Shown piece after piece: positions 9,922 through 18,276 of a stretch of 64,000 nucleotides of DNA. A model generated the notes under the pieces. That model was given only the letters and a program-made list of their open reading frames with translations. It had not been told where the DNA came from and did no database searches. The DNA is taken from contig NZ_SMZJ02000001.1 of NCBI RefSeq assembly GCF_004358095.2, positions 372,001 through 436,000 of the forward strand, given 5' to 3'. This DNA comes from Seonamhaeicola sediminis (GTDB lineage Bacteria; Bacteroidota; Bacteroidia; Flavobacteriales; Flavobacteriaceae). Each line of letters opens with the position of its first letter. Positions within the stretch are counted from its first letter, which is position 1. The translations under genes were made by a program, and so were the position numbers.

Positions 9922-11085
9922 TTATTCTTCATTAATGTGTTTTAAACGTAAAAGCCCTTCCAAATAATAGTAATCTGCATAATTGATAGGTACATCAATT
10001 TCACTGTTCCTAGGAAAATTACCAACGTTATGCTCTAATATAAAACCGCCATTTTTGCCATAGGCAGAAAAGTAAAGGTCAGAACTTAAGGACTTTAAAA
10101 TGCTTTCTGCCAAGTCTTTATATACTGTGTTTTTTGTATAGCCATATAATTCTAAATATGCAGAGGCATAAACAGCAGCAGCAGACGCATCTTTGTACAT
10201 GATAGCTTTGTCTTTCACATCAAAATCCCAAATAGGCACAAAATCTTCTGGTAAATTTGATTTTACAAATGCAGCAATATTTTTGGCTTGCTCTAAATAT
10301 TTAGGGTCTTTTGTGTAACGATAACACATGATATAACCATATAATGCCCAAGATTGCCCTCTTGCCCAACGGCTTTCATTATGTAACCCTTGGTGTGTTA
10401 GTTTTTTAAATACAGACCCATCTTCTGGATTATAATCTACCACATGCCAAGTACTAAAGTCCTCTCTAAAATGATTTTTTAGTGTTGTATTGGCATGGTT
10501 TATTGCTATGTTTTTATACTTATCATCTCCTGTTAGAATAGAAGCTTCAAACAACATTTCTAAATTCAACATGTTATCAATAATGACTGGAAACGTCCAT
10601 CTGTCTTTACCAAAATCCCAACTTTTAATACAACCAACTATAGAGTCATATCGAGAAATTAAGGATTCTGAAGCATCAATAACCACCTGTTTATAATCTT
10701 CGTTTTTGGTTAATTTATAACCTTCTCCAAAAGAACAATAAAACATAAAGCCCAAATCGTGGGTTGTGTTAATGTCTTTGGCATCAACAAATAGATTCTG
10801 AAAATGGTTTGCGCCTTCCTTCCATTTTGCATCTTGTGTATGCTCATATAATTTCCAACAAGCACCTGGAAAAAACCCTTGCGTCCAATCCATTTTTCGT
10901 TTTGCCCAATCTATTTCTCCATGTTCATCAAGGCTTCTTGGTATTTTATTTTCGGCATAAGACGCATCTAACAAAACCGAAAATTGTTTTTCAGCTTTTT
11001 TTAAGGTTGCATCGACATCAAAATCTTGATTTTTACAGGAGCTCAATCCTGCTAAAACTGTCAACACTATAATTAGTTTCTTCAT
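9922..11085 (-). CDS. GH88 unsaturated glucuronyl hydrolase, lipoprotein
   Basis: A protein of about 387 residues. The frame extends to a TTG at 11100, but the ATG at 11085 begins a clean lipoprotein signal, MKKLIIVLTVLAGLSSC, with lipobox Cys17. The two aspartates expected in GH88 are visible: D110 in THDLGFMFYCSF and D170 in IIDNMLNLEMLF, 60 residues apart, close to the spacing in the Bacillus unsaturated glucuronyl hydrolase. Further blocks are WARGQSWALYGY and SEIDVPINYADYYYLEGLLR. It hydrolyses the 4,5-unsaturated uronic acid that a polysaccharide lyase leaves at the non-reducing end, so it acts downstream of the lyases in this locus. It probably faces the periplasm. Confidence 0.9.
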   Translation of the reverse strand: MKKLIIVLTVLAGLSSCKNQDFDVDATLKKAEKQFSVLLDASYAENKIPRSLDEHGEIDWAKRKMDWTQGFFPGACWKLYEHTQDAKWKEGANHFQNLFVDAKDINTTHDLGFMFYCSFGEGYKLTKNEDYKQVVIDASESLISRYDSIVGCIKSWDFGKDRWTFPVIIDNMLNLEMLFEASILTGDDKYKNIAINHANTTLKNHFREDFSTWHVVDYNPEDGSVFKKLTHQGLHNESRWARGQSWALYGYIMCYRYTKDPKYLEQAKNIAAFVKSNLPEDFVPIWDFDVKDKAIMYKDASAAAVYASAYLELYGYTKNTVYKDLAESILKSLSSDLYFSAYGKNGGFILEHNVGNFPRNSEIDVPINYADYYYLEGLLRLKHINEE

Positions 11086-11122
11086 TTTATATGTTTTCAA
11101 TCGTTTATCTTTTGTTCGTTAT

Positions 11123-12910
11123 TTATTCCGTTTTTATTGATTTTTTTAAATCGTAAATATCGTTTCTAATGTCATTCAATTCTCCTACAATTAAGTAATA
11201 ATCAAACTCATACACCGTATTTTTGTTTAATGTTGCAGGGTGAATTGGAGCCATATACGAAGTTGCACTGTCATAGGCTTCATAACCTGGGTCTTTAGCC
11301 ATACCTGCTAAAAAGTTAGCGCATTTTGGAGAATATACTCCCATTCCCCATAAGTCATCATTTACAAAAGCCATCCAACTTTCGGTAACCATATTGTTTT
11401 TGTATTTGCCCCAAAAACCACTTCGTAGGTTGACTACTTTTGGATTATCTAAAGGTTCACCCGTAAATGGCTTGTCTCCAAAATAGGAATACAAATTATT
11501 TAAGGCCGATATTGGATACACTGCTGGCAACTCTTGGTTGTGCGTTTTTCCTTCTCCATAAATGGAATCGGTTCTGTGACAAGTTAACTTATTTTGAACC
11601 TTAATAACATTACCTTCTAATGTAGTCCATTGTTCCATAATGGCTTCTGCTGCTTTGTTTTTCATATCCCAAAGCATAGGGATACATTTTACATACAGCG
11701 TATTTCCTTCTTGCTTGTATTCTAGAATTTCTGCTCGGTTACGATAGCAATCGCCAACCTGAATGGGATTCCAAGACCAAGGAGACCAAGCTTTTTTTTG
11801 TCCTTCGTTTTGTCTATTGATGATGTTGCCTCCATAATACGATTGCTGAATGTATCTACCTTCATCATGAACATTTACAATATTTCTATCCACATCTGAC
11901 TTAGAAATATAAGCTATGGCTCCTCCTCTTCTTAAATCCAACTTTAAACGAAGTTCATCATTACCTAGTTCCATAAAAGTGGGAATGGTAGGATTTATCA
12001 ATCCGTAAGCCTTTCTCACATTATTAAAAAATAATTGTTCCTCGCTCAAATCATTTCGAGTTTTACAATACTTTTCTAAAATTTGAACTGCATTATTGTA
12101 GGTTCCCCGTAAACTTGACAATGGCCAATTGCTACCAAATAACAATCGATTTGGACCAAAAGCCTCAAGATTAGCATCCAATAAAGGTTTGTAATATTTT
12201 AGTTTTTTAGGAGCGTTATTTTTTCCAGAAAGGGTATGAAGCGCAGATATCTTCATAAATACATTTGGAAAAGACGCCACTTTTTGAAGTGCTTTTTTGT
12301 AATTTTCTTCATTTTGCAGTACGCCATTTTTTAATTTGCCACCTCCAAAATGATTGACTACAATATGCATGTTTGGGTATTTTTTAGCGATAGTTGCTAC
12401 ATGTTTTAACCCATTCATTTCGAGTACTAAATTACGTTTATCTAATTCTCTTAATTGTTTTAAAACTTCAGGATTTGAAAAATCCAATCCTTTATATCTT
12501 GGACGAACGCCTCTAAACCTGGTATTCTTTTTTAAAGCATCTAAATCACTTTTAAAATTAGCATCTAAAGGATTTAAATTCACTGTAAACCCGAGTATGT
12601 TATCAGATTCGCTAGCTATTTTAGACAACCAAAAATTATCTTCTCTTCTACTGCTTGCTTCTACAAGATATGCATAGTTAAACCCTGATGAATTGGCTAC
12701 TTCTAAAAAATCTTTTTGTAAATGCGGACGAAACAAGTCGTGGTTACTTTCCTTTTTCTTGTTATTAAGAAATGCATAGCTACTGTCACGATTCGTATCA
12801 TAAAAATGAATATGTGCATCTATCCGAGCGGTTTTATGTTGACCGTAGGATGCTTTTGTAAACGCTAAAAGCGAAATAAAAACAACGTATATTTTTAAAT
12901 TAATCGTCAT
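11123..12910 (-). CDS. Amidohydrolase_2-type enzyme fused to an unassigned C-terminal domain
   Basis: About 595 residues. The frame stays open to 12946, overlapping the previous gene, but the ATG at 12910 directly starts a signal peptide (MTINLKIYVVFISLLAFTKASYG) and leaves a 14-bp gap, so I prefer it. Residues about 28-300 form an amidohydrolase/lactonase barrel: IDAHIHF (metal ligands H33, H35), VVNHFGGGK (about 183) and FGSNWPLSS (about 258). Many relatives have Asp where this has Asn in GSNWP, though Asn versions also occur. Residues about 310-590 form a second, Trp- and Tyr-rich, probably beta-rich domain (DEGRYIQQSYYGG, WSPWSWNPIQVGD) that I cannot assign. Sugar-lactone hydrolysis plus carbohydrate binding or cleavage is plausible but is inference. 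Confidence 0.72.
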   Translation of the reverse strand: MTINLKIYVVFISLLAFTKASYGQHKTARIDAHIHFYDTNRDSSYAFLNNKKKESNHDLFRPHLQKDFLEVANSSGFNYAYLVEASSRREDNFWLSKIASESDNILGFTVNLNPLDANFKSDLDALKKNTRFRGVRPRYKGLDFSNPEVLKQLRELDKRNLVLEMNGLKHVATIAKKYPNMHIVVNHFGGGKLKNGVLQNEENYKKALQKVASFPNVFMKISALHTLSGKNNAPKKLKYYKPLLDANLEAFGPNRLLFGSNWPLSSLRGTYNNAVQILEKYCKTRNDLSEEQLFFNNVRKAYGLINPTIPTFMELGNDELRLKLDLRRGGAIAYISKSDVDRNIVNVHDEGRYIQQSYYGGNIINRQNEGQKKAWSPWSWNPIQVGDCYRNRAEILEYKQEGNTLYVKCIPMLWDMKNKAAEAIMEQWTTLEGNVIKVQNKLTCHRTDSIYGEGKTHNQELPAVYPISALNNLYSYFGDKPFTGEPLDNPKVVNLRSGFWGKYKNNMVTESWMAFVNDDLWGMGVYSPKCANFLAGMAKDPGYEAYDSATSYMAPIHPATLNKNTVYEFDYYLIVGELNDIRNDIYDLKKSIKTE

Positions 12911-12924
12911 AAAAGTAATTCCAA

Positions 12925-14013
12925 CTATTTTGTAACCACATCCCAAACTTTGGAGCGTATGGATTTGCCTCCTTTATTTTCAACGGTGAGCACAACGGTC
13001 CAATGGTCTCCAGAGCTATATTGATGTACTGGATTTTGTTCATTAGAAGTTGTTCCATCCCCAAAATCCCAAGTCCATTTTTCAACATCTCCCACAGTTT
13101 CATCTTTAAAAGCAAAAACACGACTGTCTCTATCTACCTCAACAAAAGACCAATTGGCTTGAAGCTCTGGTGCTAATTCCTTAATCAATGGCATTAATCT
13201 AAAGGCATTCATAAAATCGCCATCATGAATCATATTAATATTATGCGAAAGACTTGTAAAATCCTTTCTTTCTTTATTATCATTATCATAATCGATAACA
13301 CTCCAAGACATGGCGATAATTTCATTTTCTTTAAGCGTTGAAACAGCAGAACGATTGATACCTTCAATGGCGGCATAATCGAATGGTGTAATCCAAAATT
13401 CCATTTTGAGTGTACCAGGTTTACCTTGTTTTAAATTATGCTGATAAGCAGCATTGGCATAAGGGAAGTCTTTAATCCAAGGCGTATTACCCCAAACCAT
13501 GGCCCAATCTTTATTTACTGCAGGCATAAAAACGTGGTAATTTTGTGCGTGAGCACCATGACCTCTAAAATGTAATTCTTCAATAGGAATATGTTTTTTA
13601 TTGGCATTCCATTTTTTTATGAAATTACCACCCGACACATCGGCATCTACTACCAATTCGAAAATATCTTGTCTAATATCGAGTTGTTCAAATTCCCAGA
13701 AATCATCAAAAACCTCAACATAAAAATATAATCGGTTCAAGTCTTTTACCCACCCTACTTTAACTGAGATATCTAAATCGTTTGCATCAAGATTAAAGCC
13801 ATTGCCATTGATAGCTTCTTTCATTTGGTCTAACCCAATGGCATAAGTATCTGGAACTAGATTCCAATCAGAAAAATCGCCATCAATTCGAGGCATTTTG
13901 TGTTGCGGAAATTGAAAAATTGGGTAAATGGTATCACGACTGGATTGGGCATAAGTTTTCAAAAAACCTAATCCAAAAACAAAAATCCATACAAAACAAA
14001 TCAGTAAACGCAT
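12925..14013 (-). CDS. Secreted CBM9-like and PKD domain protein
   Basis: A 362-residue protein with a signal peptide (MRLLICFVWIFVFGLGFLKTYAQ). Residues about 38-255 resemble a CBM9-type carbohydrate-binding domain: PRIDGDFSDWNLVPD, then NRLYFYVEVFDDFWEFE and a block typical of the family (LKMEFWITPFDYA). Residues about 275-360 are a PKD fold with the hallmark WTWDFGDGTTSNEQNPVHQY. No catalytic signature is visible. It is probably a sugar-binding accessory protein outside the inner membrane. It lies 9 bp after the sulfatase stop and 14 bp before the amidohydrolase ATG, so it is made with both. The bound ligand is unknown. Confidence 0.75.
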   Translation of the reverse strand: MRLLICFVWIFVFGLGFLKTYAQSSRDTIYPIFQFPQHKMPRIDGDFSDWNLVPDTYAIGLDQMKEAINGNGFNLDANDLDISVKVGWVKDLNRLYFYVEVFDDFWEFEQLDIRQDIFELVVDADVSGGNFIKKWNANKKHIPIEELHFRGHGAHAQNYHVFMPAVNKDWAMVWGNTPWIKDFPYANAAYQHNLKQGKPGTLKMEFWITPFDYAAIEGINRSAVSTLKENEIIAMSWSVIDYDNDNKERKDFTSLSHNINMIHDGDFMNAFRLMPLIKELAPELQANWSFVEVDRDSRVFAFKDETVGDVEKWTWDFGDGTTSNEQNPVHQYSSGDHWTVVLTVENKGGKSIRSKVWDVVTK

Positions 14014-14022
14014 ATCTATCTC

Positions 14023-15567
14023 TTATTTATGTTCAATTCTCTTTGCTACACGCAAGCCTCCTTTTTGAACCCCTATGCCTTCTGGGTGATATTTTTCTGG
14101 ATCAAACGCAGGGTTTACAACTGGCACAACAGCATTAGCATCTTTTAAATGCGCTTCAATTAAGGCATCCATGTCTTTTACTCTTTCTGGATACTTTTCG
14201 GCAAGGTTATGTACTTCTCCTATATCTTGCTTTAAGTTATATAAGTAGTATTGATGAGCAAAATCCTGTCCGTTGTGAAATACTCGAATGAGTTTCCAAT
14301 CGCCTTCATGAACTGAAACCGATGGCGGTAACCAATTTGGTATTTTTGGTTGATGCGGAAAATAGGTAATGATTGGTCCCCTATCTTGAGTTTCGCCTTT
14401 CAATGCTTTAGTTATATTGACACCATCAATTTTATGCTTTTTAGGGAATTGAATACCTAGTTGATTCAAAATAGTCGGATAAAAATCGGTAGATTGAATC
14501 ATAACATCTGATGTTGTTCCGGGTGTTGTTAGTTTTGGCCACGCAACAATACAAGGTACCCTTGTTCCTCCTTCGTAAATGGTGGCCTTACCACCACGTA
14601 ATGGACGATTACTTGTGGGTTCTGTAATGAATTCTTCTCCAGATGGTGTTGTTTCACGAATGCCATTATACATGTTTCCTCCATTATCACTAAAGAAAAC
14701 AATAGCGGTTCTATCACTAATACCTAGTCTATCGATTTCATCTAATAAACGTCCAACGGCTTGGTCTAAAGAATGTACCATAGCTGCGTAAGTTGGCGAA
14801 TGTTGTAAGTCTGTAAAATCGATTTTAGACTGGTAATATTTTATCAAACTTTCTTTGGCATCAAAAGGGGCGTGAACCGAAAATTGCCAGTAGTTCATAA
14901 AAAATGGTTTATTTAAATCTATAGAACGTAACCAATTGATGGCTTCATCTGCCATTCGATCTTCAATGTGCTCATTTTCATAATTCGCCTTAAAATTTGG
15001 ATATTTCCATGGTGCCACAAAACTTCCTGCAGGTCCTGGTCCCGGCCAGTGGGGTATGTCAACATCGAATCCATGTTGAAGAGGTGTGTAAGGTTCTTTA
15101 CCTAAATGCCATTTACCAAAATGAGCCGTATTGTACCCATCAGCCTTTAATAATCTACCAAGCGTTGGTATTATGGTATCTAATCTGGTTACTGGTGTAC
15201 AGGCAATTGATTTAGAATCTGGAGCCGCTTTTGTAGGCACTAAAGCTTTTAACTGTACTTTAGGTTGATGTGCTGCAGGTGAAGTAATTCCTGTTCTGGC
15301 GGGTGTTTGTCCTGTTAAAATACTAGCACGCGTTGGTGAGCACAATGGACTTGCAGCATAGGCACGATTAAACGTTACACCACGAGCTGCCAAACGCTCT
15401 AAATTAGGGGTTTCATAGAGCTTAGTCTTGCCATATAATGTTACATCTGCCCAACCCAAATCGTCGGCCAAAATAAACACCACATTCATTTTTTTGTTGT
15501 CTGTTTCTTGTGCTTTGGCAACAACAAATGCCAAACTGAATATTAAAATGTTGATTACTTTTTTCAT
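14023..15567 (-). CDS. S1 family arylsulfatase-type sulfatase
   Basis: 514 residues with signal peptide MKKVINILIFSLAFVVAKAQ. The metal-binding block is NVVFILADDLGWADVTLYG. The maturation motif C76-S-P-T-R80 followed by ASILTGQTPARTG identifies the formylglycine Cys. HFGKWHLG and FFSDNGGNMYNG are the expected active-site blocks. It belongs to the arylsulfatase A-like branch of S1, different from the iduronate-sulfatase-like copies at 5.7 and 25.6 kb, which suggests another position or sugar is desulfated. The ATG overlaps the stop of the heparinase-like gene upstream by 4 bp, so the two are probably translated together. Confidence 0.92.
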   Translation of the reverse strand: MKKVINILIFSLAFVVAKAQETDNKKMNVVFILADDLGWADVTLYGKTKLYETPNLERLAARGVTFNRAYAASPLCSPTRASILTGQTPARTGITSPAAHQPKVQLKALVPTKAAPDSKSIACTPVTRLDTIIPTLGRLLKADGYNTAHFGKWHLGKEPYTPLQHGFDVDIPHWPGPGPAGSFVAPWKYPNFKANYENEHIEDRMADEAINWLRSIDLNKPFFMNYWQFSVHAPFDAKESLIKYYQSKIDFTDLQHSPTYAAMVHSLDQAVGRLLDEIDRLGISDRTAIVFFSDNGGNMYNGIRETTPSGEEFITEPTSNRPLRGGKATIYEGGTRVPCIVAWPKLTTPGTTSDVMIQSTDFYPTILNQLGIQFPKKHKIDGVNITKALKGETQDRGPIITYFPHQPKIPNWLPPSVSVHEGDWKLIRVFHNGQDFAHQYYLYNLKQDIGEVHNLAEKYPERVKDMDALIEAHLKDANAVVPVVNPAFDPEKYHPEGIGVQKGGLRVAKRIEHK

Positions 15568-17525
15568 TTTATCTTTTTAATTTGAAAAGTATACGCTCCT
15601 TCTTTTTGTAACGAATTTGCCGTTAGCGAAATTCTGTATACTTTGTTACCCCAAACATTAGTTAATTTTTCTTCTCGCAATTCAATCAATTCTAAAGTGG
15701 GTGTAAATTGTTTTTTATCGTATACTAATTCTGCATACGCTCCATTAGCTTTTACTTTTATTTTCCCTAGGGTTTTCACATCCACCTCTCCCCAAGTCAT
15801 AAAGTTAATTTGATTTTTTTCTAATATTTCTGATAGTGAAAATTTGTCTTTTATCAATAATCCGTTTTTATTCAATTGATAACTTCTTACCCAAGATTTT
15901 ACGGCTGCATTTTCTGAATATGCTTTAGAAATGTCTGTAGAAAATATTTTTTTGGTTTTATAAAAACGTGTATTTGTAGCTTTAAAAATTGCTCCTGGAC
16001 TTTGTGCTACTCCGTTAATTACTGGTACGTTGTGGTAATTGCTTTGCATCGTCCAAATGGTATAGCGGTCTGGTCCAAAGGTTTTGGCAGTATACGGACC
16101 AACACCAGTATCAATAAAAATTGGGGTGGCATTTACATAAAATATAAATGACCCAACATCATTATGATTATGGTTTTCTTGGTTATACCCTCCTTTAGCT
16201 GCTACAAAAAGCCCCTCTTTATTACTCATAAAACAGTATTCTGTTTTTGGATACCAAGAATATTCAGGGACTTTAAAAACAGGCGTTGTACTTTCTAATG
16301 CTTCTGATATGGTTGCATTTCGTAACGCTCTATCTATATCTCTTTTATAAGCTATTGTCGTTTCTGGGTTTTCCTCTTTCAAATAAGCTGCAAAATGCAT
16401 CATATCTTGACTCGCAACCGCTTTTCCAAAAGCGTAAATAAAATATGGATTTCCTTTTGCTTTTGCTGATGCATCTGAAAAATTAACTACCCAACCTTTA
16501 CCAACATTAGCACGATATACATATTCTGCCATGGCTTTTATTTCAGGCTTATCAAAAATGGAAATTTCACCAGCAGTGAGTTTTTCTAACAAGGATAAAT
16601 AATCGTACATTTTTCCAGAAGCAACACCCCAATAGCCAGGGCCTTCGTCGCAAGCTCCATCTTTATCTTCATTAATAAACATGTCTACAGATTGCATGGA
16701 ACGATACACCGCTTCAGCCAATTTCTCTTTATCGTTTTCCATCAACATAAAACATTGTAGCACATTGGCATTACACCAAGGATTCCAGTTGTTTACTTTT
16801 GGTTTGTTTTTGGTATAGGGAGGAAGTGCTGTCCACCAATAGTTCATATTCATATAAGGTTCTAGAATACGCTTTTTTACTTCAAATTGAATGCGTTCTG
16901 AAATAAGTGGATTGACCTTATCAAACTCATTTTTAAAAAAGTAATATGCCCAAGACAACATAGCTCCCGTTTGCGAAGAATACAACCCAATTAAGTTTTC
17001 ATTTATATCGGGGAAATGGTTTTTAACTTCTTTAGCCGAAATTTTAAAATGAGCCGATAACACCCAACTGGTCATCTCACAATTCATAAAAACACCATCT
17101 ATAATTTGGTCTAAAAAGCGACCTTTTCCTTCAGCCAATTCAGCTAATATTAAAGCGCTTATCGCATCTTGATTATCAAAATATGGGTCTTGCATGGTTT
17201 GACGATTGCCCGTTCTGGAGTAATCTAGGTAATCGGTTGCTTTAACTACTTGCCATTCGTAATCTAAATAGACTTGTCCGTTTTCAATCAAGCTTAGTTT
17301 GTGACTTCCCAAGAGTGTGTCCCATGCTTCTCGATTACTGTAGTCTGGATACTCTACCCACTTTTGATTCATGACTAACATGTCATCAAGCTCTTCAGGA
17401 GTACAAGATGCTGCTAAAAAATCGCGCTGTGCATATGTTGAAAAATGAATCGAAACAAGTATTAAAAACAACAAAATCAATGATGTATTCATCGATTTGG
17501 GTTTAGTATTTTTAACCAAAAGCAT
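15564..17525 (-). CDS. Heparinase II/III-like polysaccharide lyase or oligosaccharide dehydratase
   Basis: About 653 residues. The frame opens to a TTG at 17558, but the ATG at 17525 is the first standard start; the ATG at 17492 is also possible because the hydrophobic core MNTSLILLFLILVSIHFSTYAQ begins there. The N-terminal two thirds look like an (alpha/alpha) toroid (NPWCNANVLQCFML, DEGPGYWGVASGKMYDYL). The beta-rich part starts at NHNHNDVGSFIFY (about 448), the strongest heparinase II/III signature, with metal-ligand-like His and Asp. Relatives cleave uronic-acid linkages by beta-elimination; a dehydratase of a related fold has been reported from an ulvan pathway. Which of these it does is inference. 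It is cotranscribed with a sulfatase and GH78-like enzymes. Confidence 0.75.
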   Translation of the reverse strand: MLLVKNTKPKSMNTSLILLFLILVSIHFSTYAQRDFLAASCTPEELDDMLVMNQKWVEYPDYSNREAWDTLLGSHKLSLIENGQVYLDYEWQVVKATDYLDYSRTGNRQTMQDPYFDNQDAISALILAELAEGKGRFLDQIIDGVFMNCEMTSWVLSAHFKISAKEVKNHFPDINENLIGLYSSQTGAMLSWAYYFFKNEFDKVNPLISERIQFEVKKRILEPYMNMNYWWTALPPYTKNKPKVNNWNPWCNANVLQCFMLMENDKEKLAEAVYRSMQSVDMFINEDKDGACDEGPGYWGVASGKMYDYLSLLEKLTAGEISIFDKPEIKAMAEYVYRANVGKGWVVNFSDASAKAKGNPYFIYAFGKAVASQDMMHFAAYLKEENPETTIAYKRDIDRALRNATISEALESTTPVFKVPEYSWYPKTEYCFMSNKEGLFVAAKGGYNQENHNHNDVGSFIFYVNATPIFIDTGVGPYTAKTFGPDRYTIWTMQSNYHNVPVINGVAQSPGAIFKATNTRFYKTKKIFSTDISKAYSENAAVKSWVRSYQLNKNGLLIKDKFSLSEILEKNQINFMTWGEVDVKTLGKIKVKANGAYAELVYDKKQFTPTLELIELREEKLTNVWGNKVYRISLTANSLQKEGAYTFQIKKIK

Positions 17526-17559
17526 ATCTTTATTTTTTGTAGAAAAACCTAGATTCAAC

Positions 17560-18264
17560 TTAAAGTTCTCTGATTTTTAAGTTTCTCCAATGAATAATGC
17601 CTTGCTTTCCTCCATGAACTTGCAGACCAATAAATCCGCTTGGGAATTCATTTTTTTCATCTATCCAATGTGCAGCAGGAATTCCATTTACCCAAGTTTT
17701 AAACACATTGCCTACTACTTTTATGGTAAGCCTGTTCCATCCACTTCGGTTGATAGCATTTTTTAAGGGCGCATGTTCAGGTGCTTTTAGTGGATAAAAC
17801 CAACCACCACAATTTTGACCATAAATACCTCCAGACCAGCCACGTCCTTTTTTAGCCAAATCTTCCATTTCGGCTTGTGGACCAATTACGGTATTTCTAT
17901 TGGGGTCTTTTCGAATTCGAGAACGAATTTGAACTCCCGAATTGCCGTCAACTTCCCATTTCATTTCACAAGTAAAAATAAAATCGGTGTATTCTTTATC
18001 GGTACACAAAAAAGTACTTGGTCCTGCACTACAGGTTCCTACAATTTCACCGTTTACAACTTCAAATGTCATTGTTCCTTGCTTAGGTGACCATCCGTTT
18101 AAAGTTTTTCCATCAAACAACGATTTGAATTTTTTACTTTTCAGTTTTGGTTCTTTATCTGTATTAAGCAACTGATGTTTTGATTTCTGGTTATTTTGTG
18201 CTATACCTGTAACGGATAGTAAAACTATACTACACAAAAAGATAAATTGTTTTTTAATACGCAT
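17560..18264 (-). CDS. DUF1080 / 3-keto-disaccharide hydrolase-like secreted protein
   Basis: A 234-residue protein with signal peptide MRIKKQFIFLCSIVLLSVTGIAQ. The mature part matches the DUF1080 concanavalin-like fold: FKSLFDGKTLNGWSPKQG at the start, GNSGVQIRSR in the middle, then GWNRLTIKVVGN and GFIGLQVHGG at the end. Family members include 3-keto-glycoside hydrolases and binding proteins, so the activity is open; no oxidoreductase that would make 3-keto sugars is in the window. It sits 12 bp after the GH78-like gene upstream and 34 bp before the heparinase-like ATG. A role in cleaving or binding an oligosaccharide intermediate is inference. Confidence 0.82.
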   Translation of the reverse strand: MRIKKQFIFLCSIVLLSVTGIAQNNQKSKHQLLNTDKEPKLKSKKFKSLFDGKTLNGWSPKQGTMTFEVVNGEIVGTCSAGPSTFLCTDKEYTDFIFTCEMKWEVDGNSGVQIRSRIRKDPNRNTVIGPQAEMEDLAKKGRGWSGGIYGQNCGGWFYPLKAPEHAPLKNAINRSGWNRLTIKVVGNVFKTWVNGIPAAHWIDEKNEFPSGFIGLQVHGGKQGIIHWRNLKIREL

Positions 18265-18276
18265 GGTTTATTTTTT

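Noticed and set aside
12120-12150. Reading the amidohydrolase as catalytically dead because of GSNWP in place of GSDWP.
   Set aside because: Asn at this place also occurs in other amidohydrolase_2 proteins, so loss of activity does not follow.
12900-13121. Short minus-strand frame across the CBM9-PKD/amidohydrolase junction.
   Set aside because: It is in another frame of the PKD domain coding region, which has clear family motifs.
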